A DNA stretch of 64,000 nt from Pedobacter gandavensis (GCF_014172405.1 NZ_WNXC01000005.1:62001-126000), one strand, 5' to 3'; shown: positions 53,472-63,010, counted from the stretch's first letter. Translations and numbers: made by a program. Notes: generated from the sequence alone by a model not told the origin.

Positions 53472-55598
53472 TTAAAGTGCTTTATCCAGCCCTCTGTCTT
53501 TTAGCAAGTACTTCATGTTTGGCTCTTTACCTCTAAAGGCTTTATATAAGTCCATTGGCTCTACAGTTCCGCCTTTTTCCAATACATTTTTACGGAAGGA
53601 ATTGGCAACTTCAGGATTAAAGATATTTCCGCTTTCCTTGAAAGCAGCGAAAGCATCGCTATCCAATACCGCCGACCAGATATAACTGTAGTACCCTGCA
53701 GAGTATCCTGAAGCGAAGATATGTTGGAAATAAGTACTTCTGTAACGTGGGGCAATTTGCTTGATCAATCCGTATTTATTCATTTCTGAACTTTCAAATT
53801 CCGTAGCATTCACTTCTTTTCCTGCGGGTACAGTATGGAAGCCCATATCAAGCAAAGAAGCCGCAAGATATTCAACGGTTTCAAAGCCCTGGTTAAATTT
53901 AGAAGCATTCTTCATGCGATCGATCAATTCCTGAGGAACAATCGCTCCTGTTTTGTAATGTTTTGCATAAAATTGGAGTACTTCAGGCTCAAAAGCAAAG
54001 TGTTCCATCACCTGAGAAGGCAGCTCTACAAAGTCGCGGGGAACTGAGGTTCCAGCCAAACTTCTATATTTTACATTCGACAATAAGCCATGCAAGGCAT
54101 GTCCCATTTCATGGTAAAAAGTGGTCACTTCATCAGCTGTAAATAAAGCCGGTTCATCACCATTAGGTCCGGAGAAATTACAAACGATAGAGACTACCGG
54201 AGCAACGCGCTTCCCATTTTCATAAGATTGCGTAGCGTATGAGGTCATCCATGCACCTCCACGTTTAGAGCTTCGGGTAAAGAAATCCATATAGATCACC
54301 CCAATATGAGTTCCATCAGCTTCTTTAACCTGATAAGCAGAAACATCTTTATGGTATACCGGAACCTCTGGAAGAAGCGTAAAAGTAATGCCATAAAGCT
54401 TGTTCACCACTTTAAAGAATCCTTCTCTTACATTGTCGATATGAAAATATGGGCGTAATGCTTCCGCATCATAATTGTATCTTTCTTTGCGTACCTTATC
54501 TGCATAGTGTGCCCAATCCCAGGCTTCCAACTTTTCATTGCGCCCTTCCTTGTCCATCACTTTCTGCATTTCCACCGCCTCCTGTTTTGCAACTGGCAAT
54601 GCGGCATCCCAAAGGCCATTTAACAAGTCATAAGCCTCTTTTGGCGATTTGGCCATACTTTCTTCCAGTACAAAATCAGCATGACTGTTATAACCTAAAA
54701 GTGCTGCTTTTTCTGCACGTAATGCGACAATACGAGAAATGATTTTTTTGTTGTCATTCTCATCGTCATGATTGGCGCGATTGATATACGCATTATACAT
54801 TTTTTCACGCAGGGCACGGTTTTCCGAATACTGAAGGAAAGGCGTTACACTCGGTGTATGAAGCGTAAACCTCCATTTCCCATCTTTTCCGGCCTGTTTT
54901 GCAGAAGCTGCCGCAGCAGCTTTTACCGATTCCGGCAAACCGGCAAGGTCAGCGGGCTTGTCAATTAACAATTCATATGCGTTAACTTCAGCAAGCAAAT
55001 GTTGCCCAAAATTTAGGGTCAGCAAAGAAAACTCTTTATTAATGGCTCTCATTTGTTGTTGCTGTGCCGCATTCAAATTCGCTCCACTTCTTACAAAAGA
55101 CTTATAAGTTTTCTCTAACAAACGCTGTTGTTCCGCGTTCAATTTCGAAGAATTACGTTTATCGTATACCGTTTTTACTCTTTTGAATAGTTCGGAATTC
55201 AAGTAGATATCATCACTATGTTTTGACAACTCCGGAGCCATTTGCTGAGCAATTTTTTCCAACTCAGGAGAAGTATTTGCAGAACTCAGGTTAAAGAATA
55301 CGGTACTTACTTTCGACAATAATCTACCGCTTTCCTCTAAAGCCACTACCGTATTTACAAAAGTTGGTACCGAGCGTTGTTTATAAATTGCAGCAACCGC
55401 TTGCTGTTGTTGCTTCATTCCTTCCTGAAAGGCCGGCACAAAGTGAGCATTGGTAATTTTGTTAAATGGAGGCACCCCATATGGAGTGTTATATGTTTCC
55501 ATAAATGGATTTGTACTTTGTCCCATTACCGTTTTATCAGTTACCAGAAGCATACCGCAAACTAAAAGCATAGAAGAGATTCCTTTTTTTAAGTTCAT
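53472..55598 (-). CDS. Secreted M3-family metallopeptidase (peptidyl-dipeptidase Dcp-like)
   Basis: The 708-residue product has a signal peptide (about 1-27, ending VMGQ) and the helical M3 fold throughout. The zinc site is HEMGH (496-500) in TTFYHEMGHALHG, and the third ligand is probably Glu525 in DFVELPSQVMEHF. GGAWMTSYATQSYENGKRVAPVVSIVCNFSGP is typical of the Dcp branch, which removes dipeptides from C-termini. The signal peptide points to the periplasm. It is a single gene closed by a strong hairpin before the giant operon. Confidence 0.94.
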   Translation of the reverse strand: MNLKKGISSMLLVCGMLLVTDKTVMGQSTNPFMETYNTPYGVPPFNKITNAHFVPAFQEGMKQQQQAVAAIYKQRSVPTFVNTVVALEESGRLLSKVSTVFFNLSSANTSPELEKIAQQMAPELSKHSDDIYLNSELFKRVKTVYDKRNSSKLNAEQQRLLEKTYKSFVRSGANLNAAQQQQMRAINKEFSLLTLNFGQHLLAEVNAYELLIDKPADLAGLPESVKAAAAASAKQAGKDGKWRFTLHTPSVTPFLQYSENRALREKMYNAYINRANHDDENDNKKIISRIVALRAEKAALLGYNSHADFVLEESMAKSPKEAYDLLNGLWDAALPVAKQEAVEMQKVMDKEGRNEKLEAWDWAHYADKVRKERYNYDAEALRPYFHIDNVREGFFKVVNKLYGITFTLLPEVPVYHKDVSAYQVKEADGTHIGVIYMDFFTRSSKRGGAWMTSYATQSYENGKRVAPVVSIVCNFSGPNGDEPALFTADEVTTFYHEMGHALHGLLSNVKYRSLAGTSVPRDFVELPSQVMEHFAFEPEVLQFYAKHYKTGAIVPQELIDRMKNASKFNQGFETVEYLAASLLDMGFHTVPAGKEVNATEFESSEMNKYGLIKQIAPRYRSTYFQHIFASGYSAGYYSYIWSAVLDSDAFAAFKESGNIFNPEVANSFRKNVLEKGGTVEPMDLYKAFRGKEPNMKYLLKDRGLDKAL

Positions 55599-55651
55599 TC
55601 TTTAATAAAATTTATTAATCTACCACAAAAGCCCGGCAAGCCAGGCCCTCA

Positions 55652-55659
55652 CAAAGATA
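55652..55659 (-). promoter_or_regulatory. Possible -7 element for the M3 peptidase gene
   Basis: On the minus strand TATCTTTG matches TAnnTTTG exactly, 53 bp upstream of the ATG at 55598. No TTG is found 19 bp upstream. A perfect 14-bp palindrome ATTGTTGCAACAAT (55696-55709) lies farther upstream and could bind a regulator. Confidence 0.4.
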
Positions 55660-55756
55660 ATCTTAAAGCGGCTGATCCGCTTTTTTAAAAGTATCATTGT
55701 TGCAACAATATTAAAAAAATAAGGATTTAAACAGTGATAGCTCCTGTTTTTAGGAA

Positions 55757-57154
55757 TTAAAAATCAAATTTCAATCTTAATCCTGTTCCAATCAGGTAGA
55801 GATTTTCCTGTGTAAACTCTTTTATTGGGAGCTTCACAAATGGCTCCAAAGAAACTGATTTCCCGCGGGAAATTTGTTGTTTATAGCCCAGGGAGAAGTT
55901 ATAGAATCCAAGGTAAGGATCTGTTTTAAGCTCAGAATTTTTGCGCTCTTCTATCACTGTTGTGCTGAGTACATTGGCTTTAAAGGTTGCCGAAGCAGTA
56001 CTTCCAGGATCAGCAAGGCTGCTCTGTACCTGGCTTTCCAGAAAAGTATTTTTTTGTTTTTGATTGAGTACGGCAAAGGCCGAGATTCCGACATTGGCAT
56101 ATAAGCTGTTCGTCAGTCTGTACCGGATTTCCAAAGGAATATCTATCCCCCGAATGTTCGCGTCTACCGCTTTCAGCTCTTTGCTGTTGCTAGCCAATCC
56201 CATTGTTGTCGTTGCCGGACTAGAATACGCGCCGTCTGAAGCTGGAGACGCCGTTCTGGATGCCCCCATTTCATTGTAGGAGATCCCCGAATTAATGGAA
56301 ACCCTTTTACTTAAAGCATAGCCCATGCTCAGGCCATAGCCCATATTTAATTTCTTACTGCTGCCAACAGAAGGAGCTACCATTACACCCATTTCCCACT
56401 TGTCTTCCATAGGTAATCTGGCAACTTTAGCCTGATTTTTTCTTCCTCTGGCATTGCCATTTTTAGATTCTTGTGCTAAGAATTCTTCCAGACTTTGTGT
56501 TTTTACTTCTGCTGCAGCATCCTTTAAAACTGCTTCCTGGCGCTGCTGAGTTACAGCTACTGTTGTAGAAGGATGAACCGTATTTGAAGTACTATTTGCG
56601 ATTACTGAATGATTAAAAGTTGTTTCCTGTACATTTGAAGGTTGATGTACTTGCGTACTCGTGGCTGTTGTATGGCCAGCAGGAATTTGATTTCTGGATT
56701 TGCTGCCGGAAACTTGCGCCAAGTCGCCCAAAACCCCAACAGGGTTGCCCGATTTACCTGCCCCAATTAAATTAGCATTAGCGGGTTCAGGGGTAGAAGC
56801 CAATTCTGCAGGCTTTACCTCTTTTATCAATTCCTCTGCTTTCAAGGCTTTTTCTTTTACCTCTACCGGCAATTTTATCGTTTGATTTGAAGCGCTTGTC
56901 CCAGTCAATATGGAGGGCTTAAGCCCTTCTTTTTTATTATTTACAAAGAATATAGCAAAGCCGATCAGCACTAAAGCAGCTGCAGTACTCAGACTACCCA
57001 ACCAAAAAAACATCCCCCTTTTTTTTGCTGACTTATCAGCGTTGAAATTTTCCCATGCTCCAGGAGCATAGTCTTCCTCATGAGCCATTAATTGCCCCTT
57101 GATATGAGCGATTAGCTCATCATCAGGTAACTTTATATGTTCATTCGGTTTCAT
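55757..57154 (-). CDS. Sigma-factor partner: inner-membrane segment joined to an outer-membrane beta-barrel domain
   Basis: The ATG at 57154 gives 465 residues; an ATG 36 bp upstream is possible. The N-terminal cytoplasmic part (about 1-48, DDELIAHIKGQLMAHEEDYAPGAWENF) resembles the short anti-sigma-like or regulatory segments often encoded next to ECF sigma factors in Bacteroidota. One membrane segment follows (about 49-71), then a Ser/Thr/Asn/Ala-rich linker of about 175 residues and a C-terminal beta-barrel-like domain (about 252-465) with alternating strands and terminal Phe (LRLKFDF). The sigma-factor gene ends 64 bp upstream. Function as an anti-sigma factor is inferred from position and shape. 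Confidence 0.78.
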   Translation of the reverse strand: MKPNEHIKLPDDELIAHIKGQLMAHEEDYAPGAWENFNADKSAKKRGMFFWLGSLSTAAALVLIGFAIFFVNNKKEGLKPSILTGTSASNQTIKLPVEVKEKALKAEELIKEVKPAELASTPEPANANLIGAGKSGNPVGVLGDLAQVSGSKSRNQIPAGHTTATSTQVHQPSNVQETTFNHSVIANSTSNTVHPSTTVAVTQQRQEAVLKDAAAEVKTQSLEEFLAQESKNGNARGRKNQAKVARLPMEDKWEMGVMVAPSVGSSKKLNMGYGLSMGYALSKRVSINSGISYNEMGASRTASPASDGAYSSPATTTMGLASNSKELKAVDANIRGIDIPLEIRYRLTNSLYANVGISAFAVLNQKQKNTFLESQVQSSLADPGSTASATFKANVLSTTVIEERKNSELKTDPYLGFYNFSLGYKQQISRGKSVSLEPFVKLPIKEFTQENLYLIGTGLRLKFDF

Positions 57155-57218
57155 CTTTATCTTTTTATATTTATCATTTCCCCCATTCATCCCCTAGTAC
57201 TCCTTTTTCGCGCGCCTT

Positions 57219-57788
57219 TTAATTTGGTTCAAAATCAGTAATCAATGATTTTGAATACAATATCCTTAACTTATTCTTTGCTCTGGTCAGGTAAACCCTG
57301 CTAGAACTTACTGGTATGCTCAATAACTTCGAAATCTCCTCATGCGAAAAACCCTCTAATTCATACATATTGAAAATCAACTTATGCATTTCCGGCAATT
57401 GATTCAATAACTTCATAATGTCTTGAACATGGAGTTGAGAGATGGCATTTAATTCTGTGATTGGTTGCGGCGGCTCCTCCATATCCTCCACATATAAAAA
57501 TGTCTTTTTACTACGTAAAAAATCAATTGCTGTTCGGGATGAAATTTTGGCCATCCATCCTTTAAATGCTTTTTGTAATTGTTCCGGATCTTTAGGTGCC
57601 CCAAACTGCCCTAATCCTTTAAAAACCTTAATAAAGCAATCGTTAATCAGCTCTTCTGCATCATTACGATCGTTGATATACCTTAAAATAACGCCCATTA
57701 AATACCCATAAAATGATTTGTAAACCACCTCCTTGCATTTATTGTCATTTTTCAAACATCCAGCTAAAACGTCCTCAAACTTGAGCAT
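57219..57788 (-). CDS. ECF-type RNA polymerase sigma factor
   Basis: The 189-residue product has sigma region 2 (about 25-95, YLMGVILRYINDRNDAEELINDCFIKVFKGL) and region 4 (about 120-180, LNQLPEMHKLIFNMYELEGFSHEEISKLLSIPVSSSRVYLTRAKNKL). It directs RNA polymerase to a small set of promoters. Its likely regulator is the membrane/barrel protein encoded next on the same strand. Which genes it controls cannot be read from the window. Confidence 0.93.
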   Translation of the reverse strand: MLKFEDVLAGCLKNDNKCKEVVYKSFYGYLMGVILRYINDRNDAEELINDCFIKVFKGLGQFGAPKDPEQLQKAFKGWMAKISSRTAIDFLRSKKTFLYVEDMEEPPQPITELNAISQLHVQDIMKLLNQLPEMHKLIFNMYELEGFSHEEISKLLSIPVSSSRVYLTRAKNKLRILYSKSLITDFEPN

Positions 57789-57890
57789 TCTTTTCTAACA
57801 CCATTAAGGCTTTTTTAAATTAACATCTTCTAAAACAGGGTTTACCTAGGAAAGGCTAATTTACACATTTCCAAATTAACGGTTTTAGAG

Positions 57891-57913
57891 GCTGGCTCTA
57901 TTGAAGAGCCAGC
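57891..57913 (-). terminator. Hairpin after the DUF4397 lipoprotein gene
   Basis: A 9-bp perfect stem (GCTGGCTCT / AGAGCCAGC) with a 5-nt loop lies 15 bp after the stop of the DUF4397 gene. The U-run on the minus strand is weak, so termination is likely but not certain. Confidence 0.5.
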
Positions 57914-57928
57914 TGCTTTATGGTATTT

Positions 57929-58648
57929 TTATTTTGCAGTATAAATGGCTGCTTTAAGACTCAAGGAATCCGTTACTGCTTTATCCTTAAATCCTTTTGC
58001 CCAAACGGTATAGAACTTACCTTTTTCCAATTTCATCGGAGGAAGTGTCGCTTTAACCACTTTGGTTGCATTGTCTTTTAATTCCAGGGCTACGCTTTCT
58101 CCTGGTTCTACATCTGTAAATACACTGAATTGTTTAAATACTTTGTTGGTTGCAATTTCTGTTGCTGAACCAGTGATTGCTAAATCCAACGCATCTGCAT
58201 TAGGGCTTAAATTGATGAAACGAACTTTCGCTTTCTCATTTACCTTGATGCTATCCAACTTATCATTAATGGTAAAGAAGGCTCTTTTACTACCTGTATC
58301 TACTAAAAATGTACTATAGAATTTACCTGATTGGTACAATTCATTTTTTGTTAAAAGGAAGTTTGTCTTTCCTACCTCAACAAGACCAATTCCGCTGGTG
58401 CCAGGATACAATCCCAGGTAGCCGATTTTCACACCATACTTAAAAACTTCTTTAGAATTTGCCTTTTGGTTACCAATAATAAAGTCGTATTCTTTAATAT
58501 CCGGACTAGCATTTACAATAGTTAACCCAGCCAGTTCAATTGGCTCTATATCATTGTACTTTTTTTTACAGGCAGAAAAAACTACAGAAACAGCAGCGAC
58601 AGCAACAAACGTCTTCGTTATCGTTTTAAAATGGTTTGAAATTTTCAT
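57929..58648 (-). CDS. DUF4397-domain lipoprotein
   Basis: The ATG at 58648 gives 239 residues with a lipobox (VVFSAC, Cys27). Two DUF4397-type beta-sandwich units are visible: LTIVNASPDIKEYDFIIGNQ followed by the GYLGLYPGTSGI turn, and RFINLSPNADALDLAITG followed by FSVFTDVEPGESVALEL. The family is common in Bacteroidota envelope lipoproteins of unknown role. It lies between the htpG terminator and the sigma-factor gene, 140 bp upstream of the latter. Confidence 0.87.
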   Translation of the reverse strand: MKISNHFKTITKTFVAVAAVSVVFSACKKKYNDIEPIELAGLTIVNASPDIKEYDFIIGNQKANSKEVFKYGVKIGYLGLYPGTSGIGLVEVGKTNFLLTKNELYQSGKFYSTFLVDTGSKRAFFTINDKLDSIKVNEKAKVRFINLSPNADALDLAITGSATEIATNKVFKQFSVFTDVEPGESVALELKDNATKVVKATLPPMKLEKGKFYTVWAKGFKDKAVTDSLSLKAAIYTAK

Positions 58649-58748
58649 AATCAATTGTTTAATATATAAATGGTTAAATCTTGGCCTTTTGCCTTTTCTT
58701 TATTAAACGGGGCCCCATTTAAAAACGCTACAACCACCAAGCAAATAA

Positions 58749-58790
58749 AACAAAAAACCCTACTACATTGCTGTAGCAGGGTTTTTTGTT
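58749..58790 (-). terminator. Rho-independent terminator of htpG
   Basis: Two 19-nt arms (58749-58767 and 58772-58790) pair with a single mismatch that becomes a G-U pair only in minus-strand RNA, and the hairpin ends in a run of six U. Orientation and place (14 bp after the htpG stop) fit htpG. Confidence 0.85.
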
Positions 58791-58804
58791 TTACTAAAAA
58801 AAGA

Positions 58805-60694
58805 CTAGATCAGATTTACACTTCTACTTACAAAAGCAGTTAATTCCGCACCAGTTAACATTCCTTGCGCCAATAAAGCAAGATCAATGGCTTGTTTCGC
58901 CAATAATCCTTGTTCTTCTTCATTGTCAGTCAAAAGAATCTTACCGATTAGCTTATGGTTTCCATTGATGGCTACTTTATAGCTATCCGGCATGCCGCCA
59001 TATAAGCCCATACCACCACCCATTTGTGCCATTTCTTTCATGCGGCGCATAAACTCATCCATCGTTACCGTTACTGGCAACTCTTCCGGGTTTAGCCCAA
59101 CCACCTCTACTTGCATTCCCGGTTTGGTAATGGCTTTAGTAAAGATATCAGTTACCTTTTTCGCTTGTTCTTCTGTTAATACAGATTCGATAGCCTCATC
59201 TTTTTCGATCAATTTATCGGCAACGCTAGAATCTACGCGTTTCAATAATGTTTTCTCAAGTTTATTTTCCAGGAAGCTGATAAAATGGTTATCAATTGCT
59301 GAGTTCATCAACAATACATCATAATCCTTTTTATTGGCCGACTGGATAAAGGTATCTTGTTTAGCAGGATCCGTTGAATAGATATAAACTACCTGACCAT
59401 TTTTATCGGTCTGAAAATCTTTTACCTTATCATGGTATTCTCCTAAAGTATAATTCTCATTTTTAGTATTGGTTAGCAAGGCAAAATCCTTCGCTTTATC
59501 GTAGAATTTCTCTTCGCTTACCAAACCATATTTCACGAATAAACCGATATCACCCCATTTCTCTTCATAACCTTTACGGTCTTTATTGAAAAGTTCTTGA
59601 AGTTTATCTGCTACTTTTTTCGTGATATAGCTATTGATTTTTTTCACATTGCTGTCTGCCTGAAGGAAACTTCTGGAAACATTCAAAGGAATATCCGGTG
59701 AATCGATCACCCCATGTAACAACATTAAGAATTCAGGAACGATGTCTTTTACCTCATCGGTGATGAATACCTGACGGGAAAACAACTTGATTTTGTTGCG
59801 TTGCATGTCAAAATCATTCTTCACTTTAGGGAAGTACAATACGCCTGTTAGGTTGAAAGGATAATCTACATTCAGGTGAATCCAGAATAAAGGATCCTCT
59901 GCGTATGGATACAATTGCTTGTAAAACGCAAGGTATTCCTCATCTGACAAATCTGCAGGTGCTTTTGTCCAGATTGGGTTGGTCGTATTGATGATATTAC
60001 CTACCTCAACAGCTACTGTTTTTGGTTTTCCTTCTTCATCTTCACCGTCAGCAACATGCTCTGTTCTTGTACCAAACTTAATCGGTACCGGTAAGAACTT
60101 ACCGTATTTCTCTAGAATTTCTTCCAGTTTATTTTTGCTCAAAAACTCTTCTGATTCGGCATTGATGTGCAAGGTGATTTCTGTTCCACGAGTGGTTCTG
60201 TTACCAGCAGAAATTTCGAATGAAGTACTGCCATCACATACCCAACGTGCAGGTTCTGCACCATCCTGGTAAGATAGCGTTTGAATTTCTACTAAATCCG
60301 ATACCATAAAGGCTGAATAAAAGCCTAAACCGAATTTACCTATGATTTCGTTCGCGTCTTTTGCGTCTTTAAACTTCTCTACAAACTCGCTTGCTCCGGA
60401 GAAAGCCACCTGATTGATGTATTTCTTGATCTCCTCAGCAGTCATACCTAAACCATTATCAGTAATGGTAATGGTTTTTTTATCTGCATCAACCGCTACT
60501 TCTACCAATGGGTTACCCAGCTCTCCGTTGTATTGTCCTAATGCAGCAAGACGTTTAATCTTTTGTACCGCATCTACTGCATTGGATACCAGCTCGCGCA
60601 GGAATATCTCATTGTCTGAATACAGGAATTTTTTGATGATCGGGAAAATATTCTCCGTGTGAATGGATATGGTTCCTTTTTCTTCTATGCTCAT
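58805..60694 (-). CDS. htpG: Molecular chaperone HtpG (bacterial Hsp90)
   Basis: HtpG is an ATP-driven dimeric chaperone in the cytoplasm. The 629-residue product has the usual length. The N-terminal GHKL ATPase domain (about 1-220) shows FLRELVSNAVDAVQKIK, ITITDNGLGMTAEEI, IGKFGLGFYSAFMV and GTEITLHI. The middle domain contains FPKVKNDFDMQRNKIKLFSRQVFITDEV and the catalytic-loop SRSFLQ, and a C-terminal dimerisation domain follows. The leader holds an inverted repeat (60717-60739) that may control heat-shock expression. Confidence 0.97.
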   Translation of the reverse strand: MSIEEKGTISIHTENIFPIIKKFLYSDNEIFLRELVSNAVDAVQKIKRLAALGQYNGELGNPLVEVAVDADKKTITITDNGLGMTAEEIKKYINQVAFSGASEFVEKFKDAKDANEIIGKFGLGFYSAFMVSDLVEIQTLSYQDGAEPARWVCDGSTSFEISAGNRTTRGTEITLHINAESEEFLSKNKLEEILEKYGKFLPVPIKFGTRTEHVADGEDEEGKPKTVAVEVGNIINTTNPIWTKAPADLSDEEYLAFYKQLYPYAEDPLFWIHLNVDYPFNLTGVLYFPKVKNDFDMQRNKIKLFSRQVFITDEVKDIVPEFLMLLHGVIDSPDIPLNVSRSFLQADSNVKKINSYITKKVADKLQELFNKDRKGYEEKWGDIGLFVKYGLVSEEKFYDKAKDFALLTNTKNENYTLGEYHDKVKDFQTDKNGQVVYIYSTDPAKQDTFIQSANKKDYDVLLMNSAIDNHFISFLENKLEKTLLKRVDSSVADKLIEKDEAIESVLTEEQAKKVTDIFTKAITKPGMQVEVVGLNPEELPVTVTMDEFMRRMKEMAQMGGGMGLYGGMPDSYKVAINGNHKLIGKILLTDNEEEQGLLAKQAIDLALLAQGMLTGAELTAFVSRSVNLI

Positions 60695-60716
60695 ATGTTA
60701 ACTCATTTTTAAGTAC

Positions 60717-60768
60717 ATAGCCAACCTATCAATGGCTATTCCAATTCAAAAATCTTGTCAAATTGACA
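60717..60768. promoter_or_regulatory. Inverted repeats in the htpG upstream region
   Basis: ATAGCCA (60717-60723) and TGGCTAT (60733-60739) form a 7-9-7 inverted repeat starting 23 bp before the htpG ATG. TGTCAA-A-TTGACA (60756-60768) forms a second one. The first has the spacing of a CIRCE operator (9-9-9) but not its sequence. They may be operators; a function in the opposite gene (start 60849) is also possible. Confidence 0.45.
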
Positions 60769-60848
60769 GTATCCAACAAGGTATAAATGCCAACTCATTC
60801 CCTAAATTTTCTGTATACTTGAATATCCTATGAATTTATTATCGCTTC

Positions 60849-61832
60849 ATGATACCGACTGATCTCTATAAAACACTAAAAGATAACGGTACGATCTCCG
60901 CCGAATCTTTTGATAAATTAACTGAAAAACAGCAGAGTTCATTGTTCTCCTTGCATTGGGAGCTCAAAACCTTGTTATACCTGGGCGTAGTCTTGCTGAG
61001 CGGCGGACTCGGTATCCTGATTTATAAAAATATAGATAGCATAGGCCATCAAGCAATATTGGCGGGTATTGCAGCCATTTGTGGCGGATGTTTTTACTAT
61101 TGCTTCCGACATAAAAATCCATTTAGCCGAGAATTGCTAAAATCTCCAGGTGTACTTTTTGACTATGTAGTTTTGTTGGGCTGTCTTAGTTTTCTAACCT
61201 TCACAGGTTACCTTCAGTATCAATACCAGATTTTTGGTACTCATTACGGCATGGCCACATTTATTCCGATGCTGGTTTTATTTTATGTGGCTTATGAGTT
61301 TGACCATTTAGGCGTGCTCAGCATGGCCATTGCCAACCTCGCGGTCTGGATGGGGGTATCGGTGACGCCATCCAGTCTACTTTCCAATGCCAATTTCGAC
61401 AACCAAACCTTAATTTATACGTATTTACTTTTAGGATTGATCCTGCTGCTTGTCGGTTTCTTTTCTGAACGATTCAATTTCAAAAAGCACTTCCGTTTCA
61501 GCTACCTTCATTTTGGAATTCACATCAGCTTTATCGCCTTGTTATTCGCTTACTTTAATCATTACGATTCAGCAACGGCCATTTTATGGTTACTGATCTT
61601 ATTCGGCCTGGGGTACTACCTTTATGTTGATGCCATGCGCCATAAATCATTCTATTTTATGCTTCTGGTGATCCTGTATAGTTATGTAGCGACCAGTATT
61701 CTTGTTTTCCGACTATTGGATGGAATGAGCAATACGGATAGTATATATATGCTATGCTTATACTTCATCATTTCTGCGGCAGTGTTAATACTGCGCATCA
61801 TTCGCTTAAACAAACAAATTAAAGCCTCATGA
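60849..61832 (+). CDS. DUF2157-domain integral membrane protein
   Basis: The 327-residue product has a short cytoplasmic N-terminus (about 1-40) resembling the start of DUF2157 proteins, then roughly nine hydrophobic segments through to about 315 (LLYLGVVLLSGGLGILIY, AILAGIAAICGGCFYYC, YTYLLLGLILLLVGFF and others). No catalytic motif is seen and the role of DUF2157 is unknown. The stop overlaps the next gene by 4 bp (ATGA), indicating coupled translation. TATACTTG at 60814-60821 may be a -7 element. Confidence 0.85.
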   Translation: MIPTDLYKTLKDNGTISAESFDKLTEKQQSSLFSLHWELKTLLYLGVVLLSGGLGILIYKNIDSIGHQAILAGIAAICGGCFYYCFRHKNPFSRELLKSPGVLFDYVVLLGCLSFLTFTGYLQYQYQIFGTHYGMATFIPMLVLFYVAYEFDHLGVLSMAIANLAVWMGVSVTPSSLLSNANFDNQTLIYTYLLLGLILLLVGFFSERFNFKKHFRFSYLHFGIHISFIALLFAYFNHYDSATAILWLLILFGLGYYLYVDAMRHKSFYFMLLVILYSYVATSILVFRLLDGMSNTDSIYMLCLYFIISAAVLILRIIRLNKQIKAS

Positions 61833-63010
61833 TCATTTACAATACGACCTGGTTAAAGCACCTGATCATCCAGGATCAAATGAAAAAAGCACATCGGGCA
61901 AATCAACTTTCTGCAGAAGAATTACAGGCGATCCAGCATAAATATCCGGTAGGTTTCTACAGCTCTAATCTGTTTTTGCGGATTGGGTTATTTTTGGTTA
62001 CCACCACCCTTACTTCTTTTGCCTTTGGCTTACTGAGCCTCCTGCTGAGCAATAGCCATATTGTGGAGTCTCCGGGCTATTTTGCTTTCCTTGGAATTTT
62101 AAGTTATGTCGCTCTAGAAGTTGCGGTTCGTGTATATCACCATTATAAATCAGGCGTAGATGATGCCCTGATCTGGACCTCGGGCAGCCTCCTGTTAACC
62201 GCACTTTATATTTTTCTGGATAAAAGTGCTTTTAGCTTCAAAGGTTATGTTGACGAACTGTTGATTTCTGGATTGGTATTCCTGCTGAGTACTTATTTTA
62301 CCCTCCGTTTTGCGCATATGGCTATGGCCCTGCTTAGCTTTTGTGCCTTCATCGCTTTTATCTTCTTTGCCTGGAATAGTTACGGTTTTTACACCCTTAG
62401 CACCATGCCTTTCCTCCTCATCATCATGGCAACGATGATCTATTTCTTCGCGCTACAGCTCGTTAAAAAATACTGGATTTATCAGGATTGCCTCGGGATG
62501 TTGCAATTTATCAGCCTGCTGACAGGCTATGCTGCTGGAAATTACTTTGTGGTCAGAGAGCTTGGCAGTTCCATGAATCATGTCGTTCTATTGCCAGATC
62601 AGGACATTCCTTACGCTTGGTTTTTCTGGCTATGGACCTTTTGTATTCCTTTCGTGTATATCGCAATGGGCTTAAAAAGAAAAGACATTGTACTCATACG
62701 TACCGGGTTAATTTTAATTGCCGCAGCCTGTTTTACCCTTAGAAATTATCACCACATTGCTTCAATAGAATGGATACTGGTAAGTTCAGGGGCCTTATTA
62801 CTGGCTACCTCTTATGGGCTAATCCGCTACCTGAAAACACCAAAATACGGCTTTACAGTAGCCGAGCTTGATAGTGACCATATTTTAGATAATCTAAAAG
62901 TAGAATCGCTAATCGTAAGTGGAACCTTTGGTGATGGCACTACTGCAGCCGAAGGAAGCCGCATGGGCGGTGGTAGTTTTGGCGGAGGCGGCGCCTCAAG
63001 TGATTTTTAA
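61829..63010 (+). CDS. Integral membrane protein with Gly-rich C-terminal tail, partner of the DUF2157 protein
   Basis: The 393-residue product has a cytoplasmic start (about 1-50), about ten membrane segments (e.g. LFLRIGLFLVTTTLTSFAFG, SIEWILVSSGALLLATSYGLI) and a hydrophilic end (about 345-393) with GGGSFGGGGASSDF. Such tails are typical of TPM-domain and DUF2207-like membrane proteins. It may be a diverged relative of the preceding protein, sharing the topology. No function can be assigned. It overlaps the upstream gene by 4 bp. Confidence 0.82.
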   Translation: MIIYNTTWLKHLIIQDQMKKAHRANQLSAEELQAIQHKYPVGFYSSNLFLRIGLFLVTTTLTSFAFGLLSLLLSNSHIVESPGYFAFLGILSYVALEVAVRVYHHYKSGVDDALIWTSGSLLLTALYIFLDKSAFSFKGYVDELLISGLVFLLSTYFTLRFAHMAMALLSFCAFIAFIFFAWNSYGFYTLSTMPFLLIIMATMIYFFALQLVKKYWIYQDCLGMLQFISLLTGYAAGNYFVVRELGSSMNHVVLLPDQDIPYAWFFWLWTFCIPFVYIAMGLKRKDIVLIRTGLILIAAACFTLRNYHHIASIEWILVSSGALLLATSYGLIRYLKTPKYGFTVAELDSDHILDNLKVESLIVSGTFGDGTTAAEGSRMGGGSFGGGGASSDF

